From Acidobacteriota bacterium (lineage in GTDB: Bacteria; Acidobacteriota; Thermoanaerobaculia; Multivoradales; JAHEKO01): DNA of 8,720 bases. Every line of letters starts with the position of its first letter. The first letter of the stretch is position 1. This document shows positions 1-5,810 of this stretch, one piece after another. The position numbers and the translations under genes were made by a program. The stretch covers positions 1 through 8,720 of the forward strand of contig JAHEKO010000140.1 of NCBI GenBank assembly GCA_024638355.1. The letters run 5' to 3'. The notes beneath the pieces are model-generated. The model was given only the letters and a program-made list of their open reading frames with translations. It made no database searches and was not told the DNA's origin.

Positions 1-867
1 CGGGCGACTCCGGCGCCCCCCGCGCAGGCACCGGATGCGGCCGCTGCCCGCATCGAAAGCCTCGAGGCCGAGCTGGCCAAGGTCGCACTCATGCGCCCCG
101 AGCTCGAGCGGCTCGCCCTGGCCGCCGCCGAGCGCGACGAGCTGGTCGAGAGGCTGCGCACCGCCGAAGAGCGCGCGGCCGCCTGCGAGGCCGAGGCGAG
201 CGCCGCGCGCGCCGCCTGTGAGGCGGCCACCGTCCAAGCCGGCGATCTGAGCACCCGGATCGAAGAGCTCACCGCCGAGCGGGACGCTCAGGCGAACCGG
301 CTGGCGCGGGCCGAAGCGCGCGTCCTCTACCTGCAGTCCGACCTCGAGGAGACGCGAGCCGAGTTGATGCGCCTCAAGGGTGTGCCACAGCAGATCCTCG
401 AGCCCGAGCCTCAGCTGCCGCCGGTCGCCCTGCCGGAGGAGCCCGAGACGGAGGAGCCCGCGGCCGCCCCGACCCCCGAGCTGCCTGCGCCCTCGAGGAT
501 GGCCCTCCTCGATGAGGCGGTGGCAGCGGTCCGCGCCTGGGCGCAGGCCTGGTCGGAGCAGCGCGTCGACGACTACCTGTCGTTCTACTCGCCCTCCTTC
601 ACGCCGGCAGACGGCGACAGCCGCGAGAGCTGGGAGGCACGTCGCCGGCAGCGGATCTCGGCGCCGAGCTCGATCCAGGTCGACCTCGACCGCATCGTGC
701 CGGTCGTGACCGGCAACCGCGCCACGGTGACCTTCGTCCAGAGCTACAGCTCCGACCGGTTCAGCGACACGGTGAGCAAGAGCCTGGCGCTGGAGCGCGA
801 CGACGACGGTAGCTGGAGCATCGTCGACGAGCGTACGCTGCCCGCGGCGGCGGCGCCCCCCAGCTAG
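1..867 (+). CDS. Coiled-coil protein with C-terminal NTF2/Cds6-like domain (5' partial)
   Basis: The frame is open from base 1 and ends at TAG 865-867, so the gene starts upstream and 288 codons are visible. The ATG at base 91 lies inside the coiled coil and is not a convincing start. Counting base 1 as codon 1, residues about 17-127 are a long Ala/Glu/Arg-rich heptad-like helix (for example LERLALAAAERDELVERLR). Residues about 132-165 are a Pro/Glu linker. Residues about 166-283 resemble the NTF2-like fold seen at the C-terminus of Cds6-type and SnoaL-like proteins, with AVRAWAQAWSEQRVDDYLSF, FYSPSF and a closing GSWSIVDERT strand. This fold usually forms a small ligand- or protein-binding cone and need not be catalytic; no active-site residues can be assigned. 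The missing N-terminus may carry a signal peptide, a TPR or a catalytic domain. The domain call rests on pattern similarity only; function is unknown. Confidence 0.8.
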   Translation, partial: RATPAPPAQAPDAAAARIESLEAELAKVALMRPELERLALAAAERDELVERLRTAEERAAACEAEASAARAACEAATVQAGDLSTRIEELTAERDAQANRLARAEARVLYLQSDLEETRAELMRLKGVPQQILEPEPQLPPVALPEEPETEEPAAAPTPELPAPSRMALLDEAVAAVRAWAQAWSEQRVDDYLSFYSPSFTPADGDSRESWEARRRQRISAPSSIQVDLDRIVPVVTGNRATVTFVQSYSSDRFSDTVSKSLALERDDDGSWSIVDERTLPAAAAPPS

Positions 868-870
868 AGG

Positions 871-1968
871 TTAGCGCCCCGGGGGACCGAGTCGAACCTC
901 GACCGAGCGGCGGGCGCCGTCGCGCAAGATCACGACTTCGACCGTCCCCCCGACCTCGTAGCGCTCGAGGATCAGCGCCAGATCGTCGGAGGAGCGTACC
1001 GGCGTACCCTCGACCTCGACCACGATGTCGCCCAGGATCACGCCACCCCGCCGGTCGCGGTAGGTGCCCCGTAGTCCGGCGCGGTCGGCCCCGCTGCCCG
1101 GCGCGACGTCGACGAGCAGCGCCCCGTCGATCTCCAGACCGCGGACGCGCCGCGCGTCCAGCATGCGGATTCCCAGAGTCGGGCGCTCCAGGCGGCCCTT
1201 CTCGATCAGCGACGGCACGACCCAATTCACGGTGTCGACCGGAATCGCGAAACCGATCCCGGCGTAGGCGCCGGAGGGACTGACGATCTGGGTGTTGACG
1301 CCGATCAACCGCCCCGCGCTGTCGAGCAGGGGACCCCCCGAGTTGCCCGGGTTGATCGCGGCGTCGGTCTGGATCACCTGGCGGATCGGGTAGCCCGCCA
1401 TCGAGTCGATCTCCCGGCCGAGAGCGCTGATCACCCCCGTGGTCAGGGTCTGGTCGAGACCGAACGGATTGCCGATCGCGTGGACCTTCTGGCCGACCAG
1501 CAGATCCGAGGAGCGACCGATGGGAATCGGCCGCAGCACGCCGCCGGGCGCCTCGACCCGCAGAACGGCGAGATCCTTGCGCGGCGCGATCCCGACCAGG
1601 CGCGCCTCCCAGGTCGACTGGTCGGCCAGCGTCACCTGGAACGCCGAAGCGTTGGCGACGACGTGGTAGTTGGTCACGACGTGGCCGCTCGCGTCCCAGA
1701 CGAAGCCGCTGCCGCTGCCCCGGGGCACCTGCGTGGCGCGGAGGCTGAAGAAGTCCCGGCGCACCTCGATCGAGGTGATGAAGACGACCGACGGCGAGAT
1801 CTCCTGAAAGAGAGAGATGGTCGCCTGCTCGTCGGGCTCGAGCGCCCCGCGCGGAGTCACCGGACGCGGCTCGGCGGCCTGGGCCGACCCCGCGTCGTGC
1901 AGGCCCCCGAAGAGAAGAGCTCCGATCCCGAGCGCGACCGCCGCCAGAGCCGGCCACCAGCGTCGCAT
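871..1968 (-). CDS. HtrA/Deg-family trypsin-like serine protease with one PDZ domain
   Basis: A 365-aa envelope protease of the DegP/DegS/Deg1 family, which degrades or senses misfolded exported proteins. Residues 1-32 (MRRWWPALAAVALGIGALLF, then AGSAQAA) form a signal peptide or signal anchor. The protease domain covers about 50-258 and has a complete catalytic triad: His102 in VVTNYHVVANA, Asp132 in RKDLAVLRV and Ser210 in NPGNSGGPLLD. One PDZ domain covers about 262-363 and includes the carboxylate-binding-type segment RPTLGIRML. The PDZ carries a short insertion, GTYRDRRGGVILGDIV (301-316), like that of chloroplast Deg1-type proteases. Having a single PDZ resembles DegS/Deg1 rather than two-PDZ DegP. 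The ATG at 1968 is the first start preceding the signal sequence. No Shine-Dalgarno precedes it; the upstream coding-strand bases are pyrimidine-rich. The gene is convergent with the coiled-coil gene and divergent from the SYLF gene. The family call is very secure; which Deg paralogue it is cannot be told from sequence. Confidence 0.96.
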   Translation of the reverse strand: MRRWWPALAAVALGIGALLFGGLHDAGSAQAAEPRPVTPRGALEPDEQATISLFQEISPSVVFITSIEVRRDFFSLRATQVPRGSGSGFVWDASGHVVTNYHVVANASAFQVTLADQSTWEARLVGIAPRKDLAVLRVEAPGGVLRPIPIGRSSDLLVGQKVHAIGNPFGLDQTLTTGVISALGREIDSMAGYPIRQVIQTDAAINPGNSGGPLLDSAGRLIGVNTQIVSPSGAYAGIGFAIPVDTVNWVVPSLIEKGRLERPTLGIRMLDARRVRGLEIDGALLVDVAPGSGADRAGLRGTYRDRRGGVILGDIVVEVEGTPVRSSDDLALILERYEVGGTVEVVILRDGARRSVEVRLGPPGR

Positions 1969-1976
1969 GACGGAGG

Positions 1977-1982
1977 AGTCTA
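1977..1982 (-). promoter_or_regulatory. Possible -10 element of the HtrA-type gene (leaderless transcript)
   Basis: On the minus strand the hexamer TAGACT ends 8 nt before the protease ATG, and no Shine-Dalgarno lies between them. A transcript from here would start at or within 1-2 nt of the ATG, that is, leaderless or nearly so. No good -35 is visible about 17 nt further upstream. The call rests on one 4/6 match and on the missing ribosome binding site, so it is weak. Confidence 0.3.
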
Positions 1983-2070
1983 CAGGACGATCCGGGGCGT
2001 GGCCGGCGCGTTCGGGCGCCCCGCGACGGCGCGGCCAGGACGGACGATTCCCCCTAAATAGCCATTAACA

Positions 2071-2101
2071 TTGAAGTCTCCTGCTCGAGTGCGCATATAA
2101 T
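2071..2101 (+). promoter_or_regulatory. Sigma70-type promoter of the SYLF/propeller pair
   Basis: A perfect -10 hexamer TATAAT lies at 2096-2101, with TTGAAG at 2071-2076 as the likely -35. The spacer is 19 nt, 2 nt longer than ideal. The surrounding 2050-2101 is clearly richer in A/T than the genes on either side. Transcription would begin near 2108, giving a leader of about 67 nt before the ATG at 2175. It lies in the divergent spacer between the minus-strand protease and this gene. Confidence 0.65.
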
Positions 2102-2161
2102 CGTCGCGTTCCGAAACCCGCCGCGCCCCGTTCGGGTGCGGCCAATCTTCGAACTTCCTGC

Positions 2162-2166
2162 GGGAG
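2162..2166 (+). promoter_or_regulatory. Ribosome binding site of the SYLF gene
   Basis: GGGAG sits 8 nt before the ATG at 2175. It decides the start in favour of this ATG over the in-frame ATG at 2136, which has no such site and would add 13 residues in front of a normal signal peptide. Confidence 0.6.
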
Positions 2167-2174
2167 CCCCGACA

Positions 2175-2843
2175 ATGAAAAGCACACGAGTGATCCTCAC
2201 GCTGGCGGCTGTCGGCCTTCTCTGCCAACCGCTCTTCGCCTCGAGCAAGCTGGAGCGCAAGGTGGACAGCGCCCGGCTCGCCTACCGTGAGCTCCTGCAG
2301 GAGGCCGACGACGTGGTGCCGCGGCGGCTGCTGGAAGACGCCGAATGCATCTCGGTGATTCCCAACGTAATCAAGGGCGCCTTCTGGGTCGGCGGCCGGG
2401 CGGGCACGGGGGTGCTCACCTGCCGCAACGAGGCCGGCGAGTGGAGCCCGCCGATCTTCGTCAGGCTGTGGGGAGCGAGCCTCGGCCTGCAGATCGGCGG
2501 CTCGGCGACCGATCTCGTGCTCTTCTTCATGACCGAGCGGAGTGCCCAGGCGCTGCTCCGGACCGGCTTCACGCTCGGCGGCGACGCCAGCATCGCCGCC
2601 GGTCCACAGGGCCGCACCGCCGCGGTCGGCACCGACGTCTCCTTCCGCGCCGAGATCTACTCCTACGCCAAGACGCGCGGTCTGTTCGCCGGCCTCGCTC
2701 TCGACGGGGCGCACATGGGACCGGTGCGGAAGTCGACCGAGAAGTACTACGGCGAGCCGCTCTACCCCCGAGACGTCCTCTTCGAGCACCAGGTGGCGAC
2801 GGTGCCCGCGAGCGCCCAAACGCTCCTCGCGGAGCTGCCCTGA
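2175..2843 (+). CDS. Exported SYLF-domain (Ysc84/DUF500-type) lipid-binding protein
   Basis: A 222-aa protein with a signal peptide (MKSTRVILTLAAVGLLCQPLFA, cleavage probably near 22-23) followed by a SYLF domain over about residues 28-205. Diagnostic segments include AECISVIPNVIKGAFWVGGRAG (57-77, read in two halves as AECISVIPNV and IKGAFWVGGRAG), the GEWSPPIFVRLWGASLGLQIG stretch around 88-108 and the C-terminal YSYAKTRGLFAGLALDGAH (162-180). SYLF domains bind acidic phospholipids; eukaryotic members are Ysc84 and SH3YL1. Bacterial copies are typically stand-alone periplasmic proteins of this length with no settled role. LLCQ at 15-18 is not a good lipobox, so a soluble periplasmic protein is more likely than a lipoprotein. 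The start at 2175 is supported by GGGAG 8 nt upstream. The gene overlaps the propeller gene by the four bases CTGA, implying a bicistronic message from the promoter at 2071-2101. Confidence 0.92.
   Translation: MKSTRVILTLAAVGLLCQPLFASSKLERKVDSARLAYRELLQEADDVVPRRLLEDAECISVIPNVIKGAFWVGGRAGTGVLTCRNEAGEWSPPIFVRLWGASLGLQIGGSATDLVLFFMTERSAQALLRTGFTLGGDASIAAGPQGRTAAVGTDVSFRAEIYSYAKTRGLFAGLALDGAHMGPVRKSTEKYYGEPLYPRDVLFEHQVATVPASAQTLLAELP
2831..2834 (+). promoter_or_regulatory. Ribosome binding site before the CTG start of the propeller gene
   Basis: GGAG lies 5 nt before CTG 2840-2842, inside the last codons of the SYLF gene. Together with the CTGA stop/start overlap it makes a standard translational-coupling arrangement, except that the start codon is CTG instead of ATG or GTG. 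Confidence 0.45.
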
Positions 2844-4114
2844 AGCTCGCCGGCCGCGGCGCCGCCTGGTCGACGCTGCTCGTCGCGGTTGTTCTCGCGG
2901 CGAGCGCGGCGGGGGCCGAAAACTGGCCCCACTGGCGTGGACCGCGCATGGACGGCTCGAGCACGGAGAGCGGGCTGCCGCTCGAGTGGGACTCGAGCAC
3001 CCACGTCGCCTGGAAGCTCCCCCTGCCCGGAGTCAGCGGCTCGACTCCGATCGTCTGGGAAGACCGCGTCTTTCTGAACGTCGCCGACGGCGAGACTCTG
3101 TCGCTGTGGGCGGTCGACCGGGCCGACGGCGCCGTTCTCTGGCGGCGCACGCTCGACGACCGTAATGAGAGCAAGCGCAAGGGCAACCTGTCGTCGCCCT
3201 CGCCGGTCACCGACGGCGCTTCGGTCTGGACGATGACCGGTACCGGGATGCTCAAGGCGTTCGATCTGGCGGGCCGCGAGCTCTGGTCGCGAAACCTGCA
3301 GCGCGACTACGGTCCCTTCGGCATCCTGCACGGCTACTCCTCGTCGCCCGTGCTGCACGACGGCCGGGTCATCGTGCAGGTGCTCCACGGATTCCACACC
3401 GATGACCCCTCCTACCTCCTCGCGCTCGACGGCGCGACGGGAGAGACGGTGTGGCGGGTCGAGCGCCCGACCGACGCCCCGCGCGAGGCGCCCGACGCCT
3501 ACACGACTCCCGCGCTCGTGCGCCGCGGTCCCGGCGCCGAGATCGTGATCAGCGGCGCCGACTACGTCACCGGGCACGATCCCGCCACCGGTCGCGAGCT
3601 GTGGCGCGTCGCCGGTCTGAATCCCGACAAGCACCCGATGTACCGAGTGGTCGCGTCGCCGATCGTGGCCGGCGACATGCTCTTCGTGCCGTCGCGGGTC
3701 AAGCCGCTGCTGGCTCTCGACGTGGGATCGGACGCCGGCACGGCGCCGGCGCGGCTCTGGTCGTTCGACCGGGGCCCTGACGTGCCCAGCCCGGTCGCGG
3801 ACGGCGAGCGGCTCTATCTTCTGCGCGACAACGGAGTGATGTTCGCTCTCGACGCCCGGAGCGGCGAGCCGCTCTGGGGGCCCGAACGAATCGCCGATGG
3901 CGACTACAGCGCCTCGCCGGTGATCGCCGACGGCAAGATCTACGCGACCAACGAAGCGGGGGTCACGACGGTGATCGCCGCCGCCGACCGCTTCGAGCGC
4001 CTCGCCGAGAGCGACGTCGGCGAGTACACCCTGTCGTCCCTGGCGATCGCCGACGGTAGCCTCTACCTGCGCACCGCCAAACACCTCTACCGCATTCGCC
4101 GGCCGGCGCCGTAG
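2840..4114 (+). CDS. Exported PQQ-like (pyrrolo-quinoline quinone repeat) beta-propeller protein
   Basis: About 424 aa if it starts at CTG 2840. Residues 1-26 form a signal peptide (KLAGRG, then STLLVAVVLAASAAGA), followed at 28-35 by NWPHWRGP, the N-terminal signature of this secreted propeller family. Repeated blade units follow: STPIVWEDRVFLNV (68-81), SSPSPVTDGASVWTM (118-132), SSSPVLHDGRVIVQV (167-181), TTPALVRRGPGAEIVISG (222-239), VASPIVAGDMLFVP (271-284), SPVADGERLYLL (317-328) and SASPVIADGKIYAT (357-370). These alternate with LDxxxGExxW turns such as ALDGATGETVWRV. Such proteins resemble BamB and quinoprotein dehydrogenases, but I see no catalytic heme or quinone-site residues, so a binding or scaffold role is as likely as a dehydrogenase. 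No ATG, GTG or TTG lies in frame between the SYLF stop and the signature. The next ATG (2948) would remove both the signal peptide and the signature. The CTG start is an inference; the family call is secure. Confidence 0.88.
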   Translation: MKLAGRGAAWSTLLVAVVLAASAAGAENWPHWRGPRMDGSSTESGLPLEWDSSTHVAWKLPLPGVSGSTPIVWEDRVFLNVADGETLSLWAVDRADGAVLWRRTLDDRNESKRKGNLSSPSPVTDGASVWTMTGTGMLKAFDLAGRELWSRNLQRDYGPFGILHGYSSSPVLHDGRVIVQVLHGFHTDDPSYLLALDGATGETVWRVERPTDAPREAPDAYTTPALVRRGPGAEIVISGADYVTGHDPATGRELWRVAGLNPDKHPMYRVVASPIVAGDMLFVPSRVKPLLALDVGSDAGTAPARLWSFDRGPDVPSPVADGERLYLLRDNGVMFALDARSGEPLWGPERIADGDYSASPVIADGKIYATNEAGVTTVIAAADRFERLAESDVGEYTLSSLAIADGSLYLRTAKHLYRIRRPAP

Positions 4115-4120
4115 CCGGCG
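4097..4120. terminator. GC-rich hairpin at the end of the propeller gene
   Basis: CGCCGGC (4097-4103) and GCCGGCG (4114-4120) are exact 7-bp inverted arms around a 10-nt loop, spanning the TAG at 4112-4114. No T-run follows, so this is at best a weak or factor-assisted terminator. In a GC-rich sequence a 7-bp stem can occur by chance. Confidence 0.25.
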
Positions 4121-4136
4121 GGTCTGTCCGCCGAGC

Positions 4137-4229
4137 CTGCTGCGCGCTCGCGAACAGCTCCGCGAGCAGCTGAGGCAGCTCGACGAGGAGCTCGATCGGC
4201 ACCATCGCGGAACCGAGCCGAAGAAGTAG
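4137..4229 (+). other. Possible small coiled-coil ORF or decayed coding remnant
   Basis: In the 141-bp gap after the propeller gene, one plus-strand frame ending at TAG 4227-4229 reads LLRAREQLREQLRQLDEELD, then RHHRGTEPKK. That is a regular amphipathic, Gln/Glu/Arg-rich helix with a charged tail. It has no ATG, GTG or TTG start in the gap. Its first plausible initiator is CTG 4137, and no clear Shine-Dalgarno precedes it. It may be a real about 30-aa peptide, the 3' end of a lost gene, or chance: the opposite strand also reads as a helix (ELLVELPQLLAELFASAQQ), which high GC content favours. Function unknown. Confidence 0.2.
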
Positions 4230-4255
4230 CCTCACCCCGACCGGCGACCCGGCGG

Positions 4256-5797
4256 GTGGTGTACGCTCGCCGCACCTTGATCCATCGCGTCGCGCAGTCG
4301 CTGGCGGTGCTCGGCCTGGCCGCGGCTCTCTGCCTCGGTGAGGAGCCGGAGATCCCCTTCCACCTGCCGGTGCCGGAGGGTTGGAGCAGCGAGACGATTC
4401 CCTTCCCGCTGGAGTTCGCCCCCGAGCTTCCATACCGCGGCCTCGAGGAGCTGCGCTTCGCTCCCGGGATGTTCAAGCAGGGAGACGAGGGCTTCTGGAG
4501 CTACGCCTTCGTCTGGTGGATCGATCGCGACGATCGGGTCGACGTGCGGACGCTCGAATCCCACCTGTCGTCCTACTACCGCGGCTTGACGCGGGCGGTC
4601 GGCGAAACGCGGTCGGTGAACGTCAGCGGAGCGCGGCTCCGCGTCGAGCTCCAGGCTGCCGGAGCGGGCGGCTTCTCCGGCACCGTCGAGACGTTCGACG
4701 CCTTCACCACGCACGAGCAGGTGCGGCTGAACGTGCGCGGCGAGATCCGGCAGTGTGCCGCGCAGGCTCGCGGCGTCGTCTTTCTCGCGCTCTCTCCCCA
4801 GCCTTCGGACCATCCGATCTGGCGTGACCTCGAGTCGATCCGCCTGGGCTTTCGATGCATCGCGCCGCTGGCGACCTCGCCGCACTTCGTGTTTCACAGC
4901 GATCCGGACGTGAATCTGCATCACTTCCTCTACCAGTGGTCCCGCCACCGCGACCCCGACGCCAGGTGGCGCCTGGTGGAGATTCCCGAGAAGGCCGATC
5001 TCGAGCGGCTCGACGAGGGGGCCCGGCGGCTCTGGCAGGAGGCCCTCGACTTCTACCGCCGGGAGCTCTCCTACCGCCATCTCTTCTTCGACCGCGAGAT
5101 GCTCGAGCTGCGCTATCTCCTGTCCGAGGAGCGCAGGGCGACCTCCGACGAGCGCGCGCAGCGGCTGCTCGACCTCCTCGATCGCGTGCGTCCCGTCTAT
5201 CTCGATCAGTGGTGGCCGGCGCACGACGCCGCCAATCGGGCCTGGCTCGAACAGCTCTTGCCGGCCTTGCGCGCGCACGAGATCGAGATCGCGCCGCGCC
5301 TCGCCGCCGCCTACGGCGGCCGCTGGCCGGACGAGGGGATCCGGGTCGACCTCGCCGCCTACAGCAACGACGTCGGAGCCTACGCCTCGCGCCAGGTCGT
5401 GATCTCCACTCGCTCGCCCGGCAACGCCATGCCGCGTTCGCTCGAGGTCCTGTTCCACGAGTCGTCCCACTACCCGTCGCTGGAGCAACCGCTCACGGGG
5501 ACGCTCCGCCGGGAGTTCGAGCGACAGGGAGCCGAGGCGCCGGCGCGGCTGTGGCACCTGATGATGTTCTACACCTCGGGCGAGCTGGTCCGGCAAGCGT
5601 ACGCGGGCGCCGGTGCCGCCGGCTACGTCCACTACGCCGACCACGTCGGACTCTACGCGCGGCGGGAGCGCGCCGAGATCGAGGCGCTGCGCCGCGACTG
5701 GCACGCCTACCTCGGCGGCGAGATCGAGCGGCAGGAGGCCCTGCCGCGTCTGGTCGCCGCCGTCGCCGCCGGCGACCGGGCGGCGGCGCCCGACTAG
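4256..5797 (+). CDS. Exported protein of unknown family with HExxH metallopeptidase motif
   Basis: 513 aa from GTG 4256, or 506 from TTG 4277. The N-terminus has a hydrophobic export signal (VAQSLAVLGLAAALCLG, 12-28). Residues about 33-200 form a domain I do not recognise, with the segment ELPYRGLEELRFAPGMF (57-73) and an aromatic strand FWSYAFVWWIDRD (80-92). A second region begins near 208 with FVFHSDPDVNLHHFLYQWSR. It runs through a charged helical stretch and reaches VLFHESSHY (398-406), a canonical HExxH zinc motif with His401, Glu402 and His405. A downstream YTSGELVRQ (439-447) offers Glu443 as a possible third, gluzincin-like ligand. I infer a periplasmic zinc metallopeptidase or an inactive relative; the substrate is unknown. 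The stop lies 13 nt before folC, so the two are probably co-transcribed. The alternative, a non-catalytic protein with a chance HExxH, is less likely because the motif sits in a hydrophobic helix context (SLEVLFHESSH). Confidence 0.85.
   Translation: MVYARRTLIHRVAQSLAVLGLAAALCLGEEPEIPFHLPVPEGWSSETIPFPLEFAPELPYRGLEELRFAPGMFKQGDEGFWSYAFVWWIDRDDRVDVRTLESHLSSYYRGLTRAVGETRSVNVSGARLRVELQAAGAGGFSGTVETFDAFTTHEQVRLNVRGEIRQCAAQARGVVFLALSPQPSDHPIWRDLESIRLGFRCIAPLATSPHFVFHSDPDVNLHHFLYQWSRHRDPDARWRLVEIPEKADLERLDEGARRLWQEALDFYRRELSYRHLFFDREMLELRYLLSEERRATSDERAQRLLDLLDRVRPVYLDQWWPAHDAANRAWLEQLLPALRAHEIEIAPRLAAAYGGRWPDEGIRVDLAAYSNDVGAYASRQVVISTRSPGNAMPRSLEVLFHESSHYPSLEQPLTGTLRREFERQGAEAPARLWHLMMFYTSGELVRQAYAGAGAAGYVHYADHVGLYARRERAEIEALRRDWHAYLGGEIERQEALPRLVAAVAAGDRAAAPD
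4262..4267 (+). promoter_or_regulatory. Possible -10 element before the HExxH protein gene
   Basis: TACGCT lies 9 nt before the in-frame TTG at 4277 and overlaps the GTG-start reading. If used as a -10 element it would produce an almost leaderless message beginning near 4274, favouring TTG 4277 over GTG 4256/4259. No matching -35 stands out. Weak, but it bears on the start choice. Confidence 0.2.
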
Positions 5798-5810
5798 CGG
5801 CACACCCGGC

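Noticed and set aside
91..93. ATG as the start of the first gene
   Set aside because: The frame is open from base 1, and the coiled-coil pattern begins before this ATG, near codon 17. The gene is treated as 5' partial.
761..1957. Long open frame on the minus strand overlapping the protease gene
   Set aside because: It is a shadow in another frame of the clear HtrA coding sequence. Its translation is Arg/Gly/Pro-rich with no domain, as expected from out-of-frame GC-rich DNA.
1969..2174. Searched the divergent spacer for a small RNA, riboswitch or operator
   Set aside because: Apart from the promoter elements and ribosome site reported, I see only short imperfect inverted repeats of 5 bp or so, not enough for a structured RNA or operator call.
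2345..2839. Upstream extension of the propeller frame to an ATG inside the SYLF gene
   Set aside because: The extension would overlap almost the whole SYLF gene with Arg-rich nonsense in front of a typical signal peptide. The CTG at 2840 explains the mature protein better.
2762..4084. 440-codon open frame antisense to the propeller gene
   Set aside because: The plus strand encodes a recognisable repeat protein with a signal peptide. The antisense product has no motif and no ribosome site; long antisense frames are common at this GC content.
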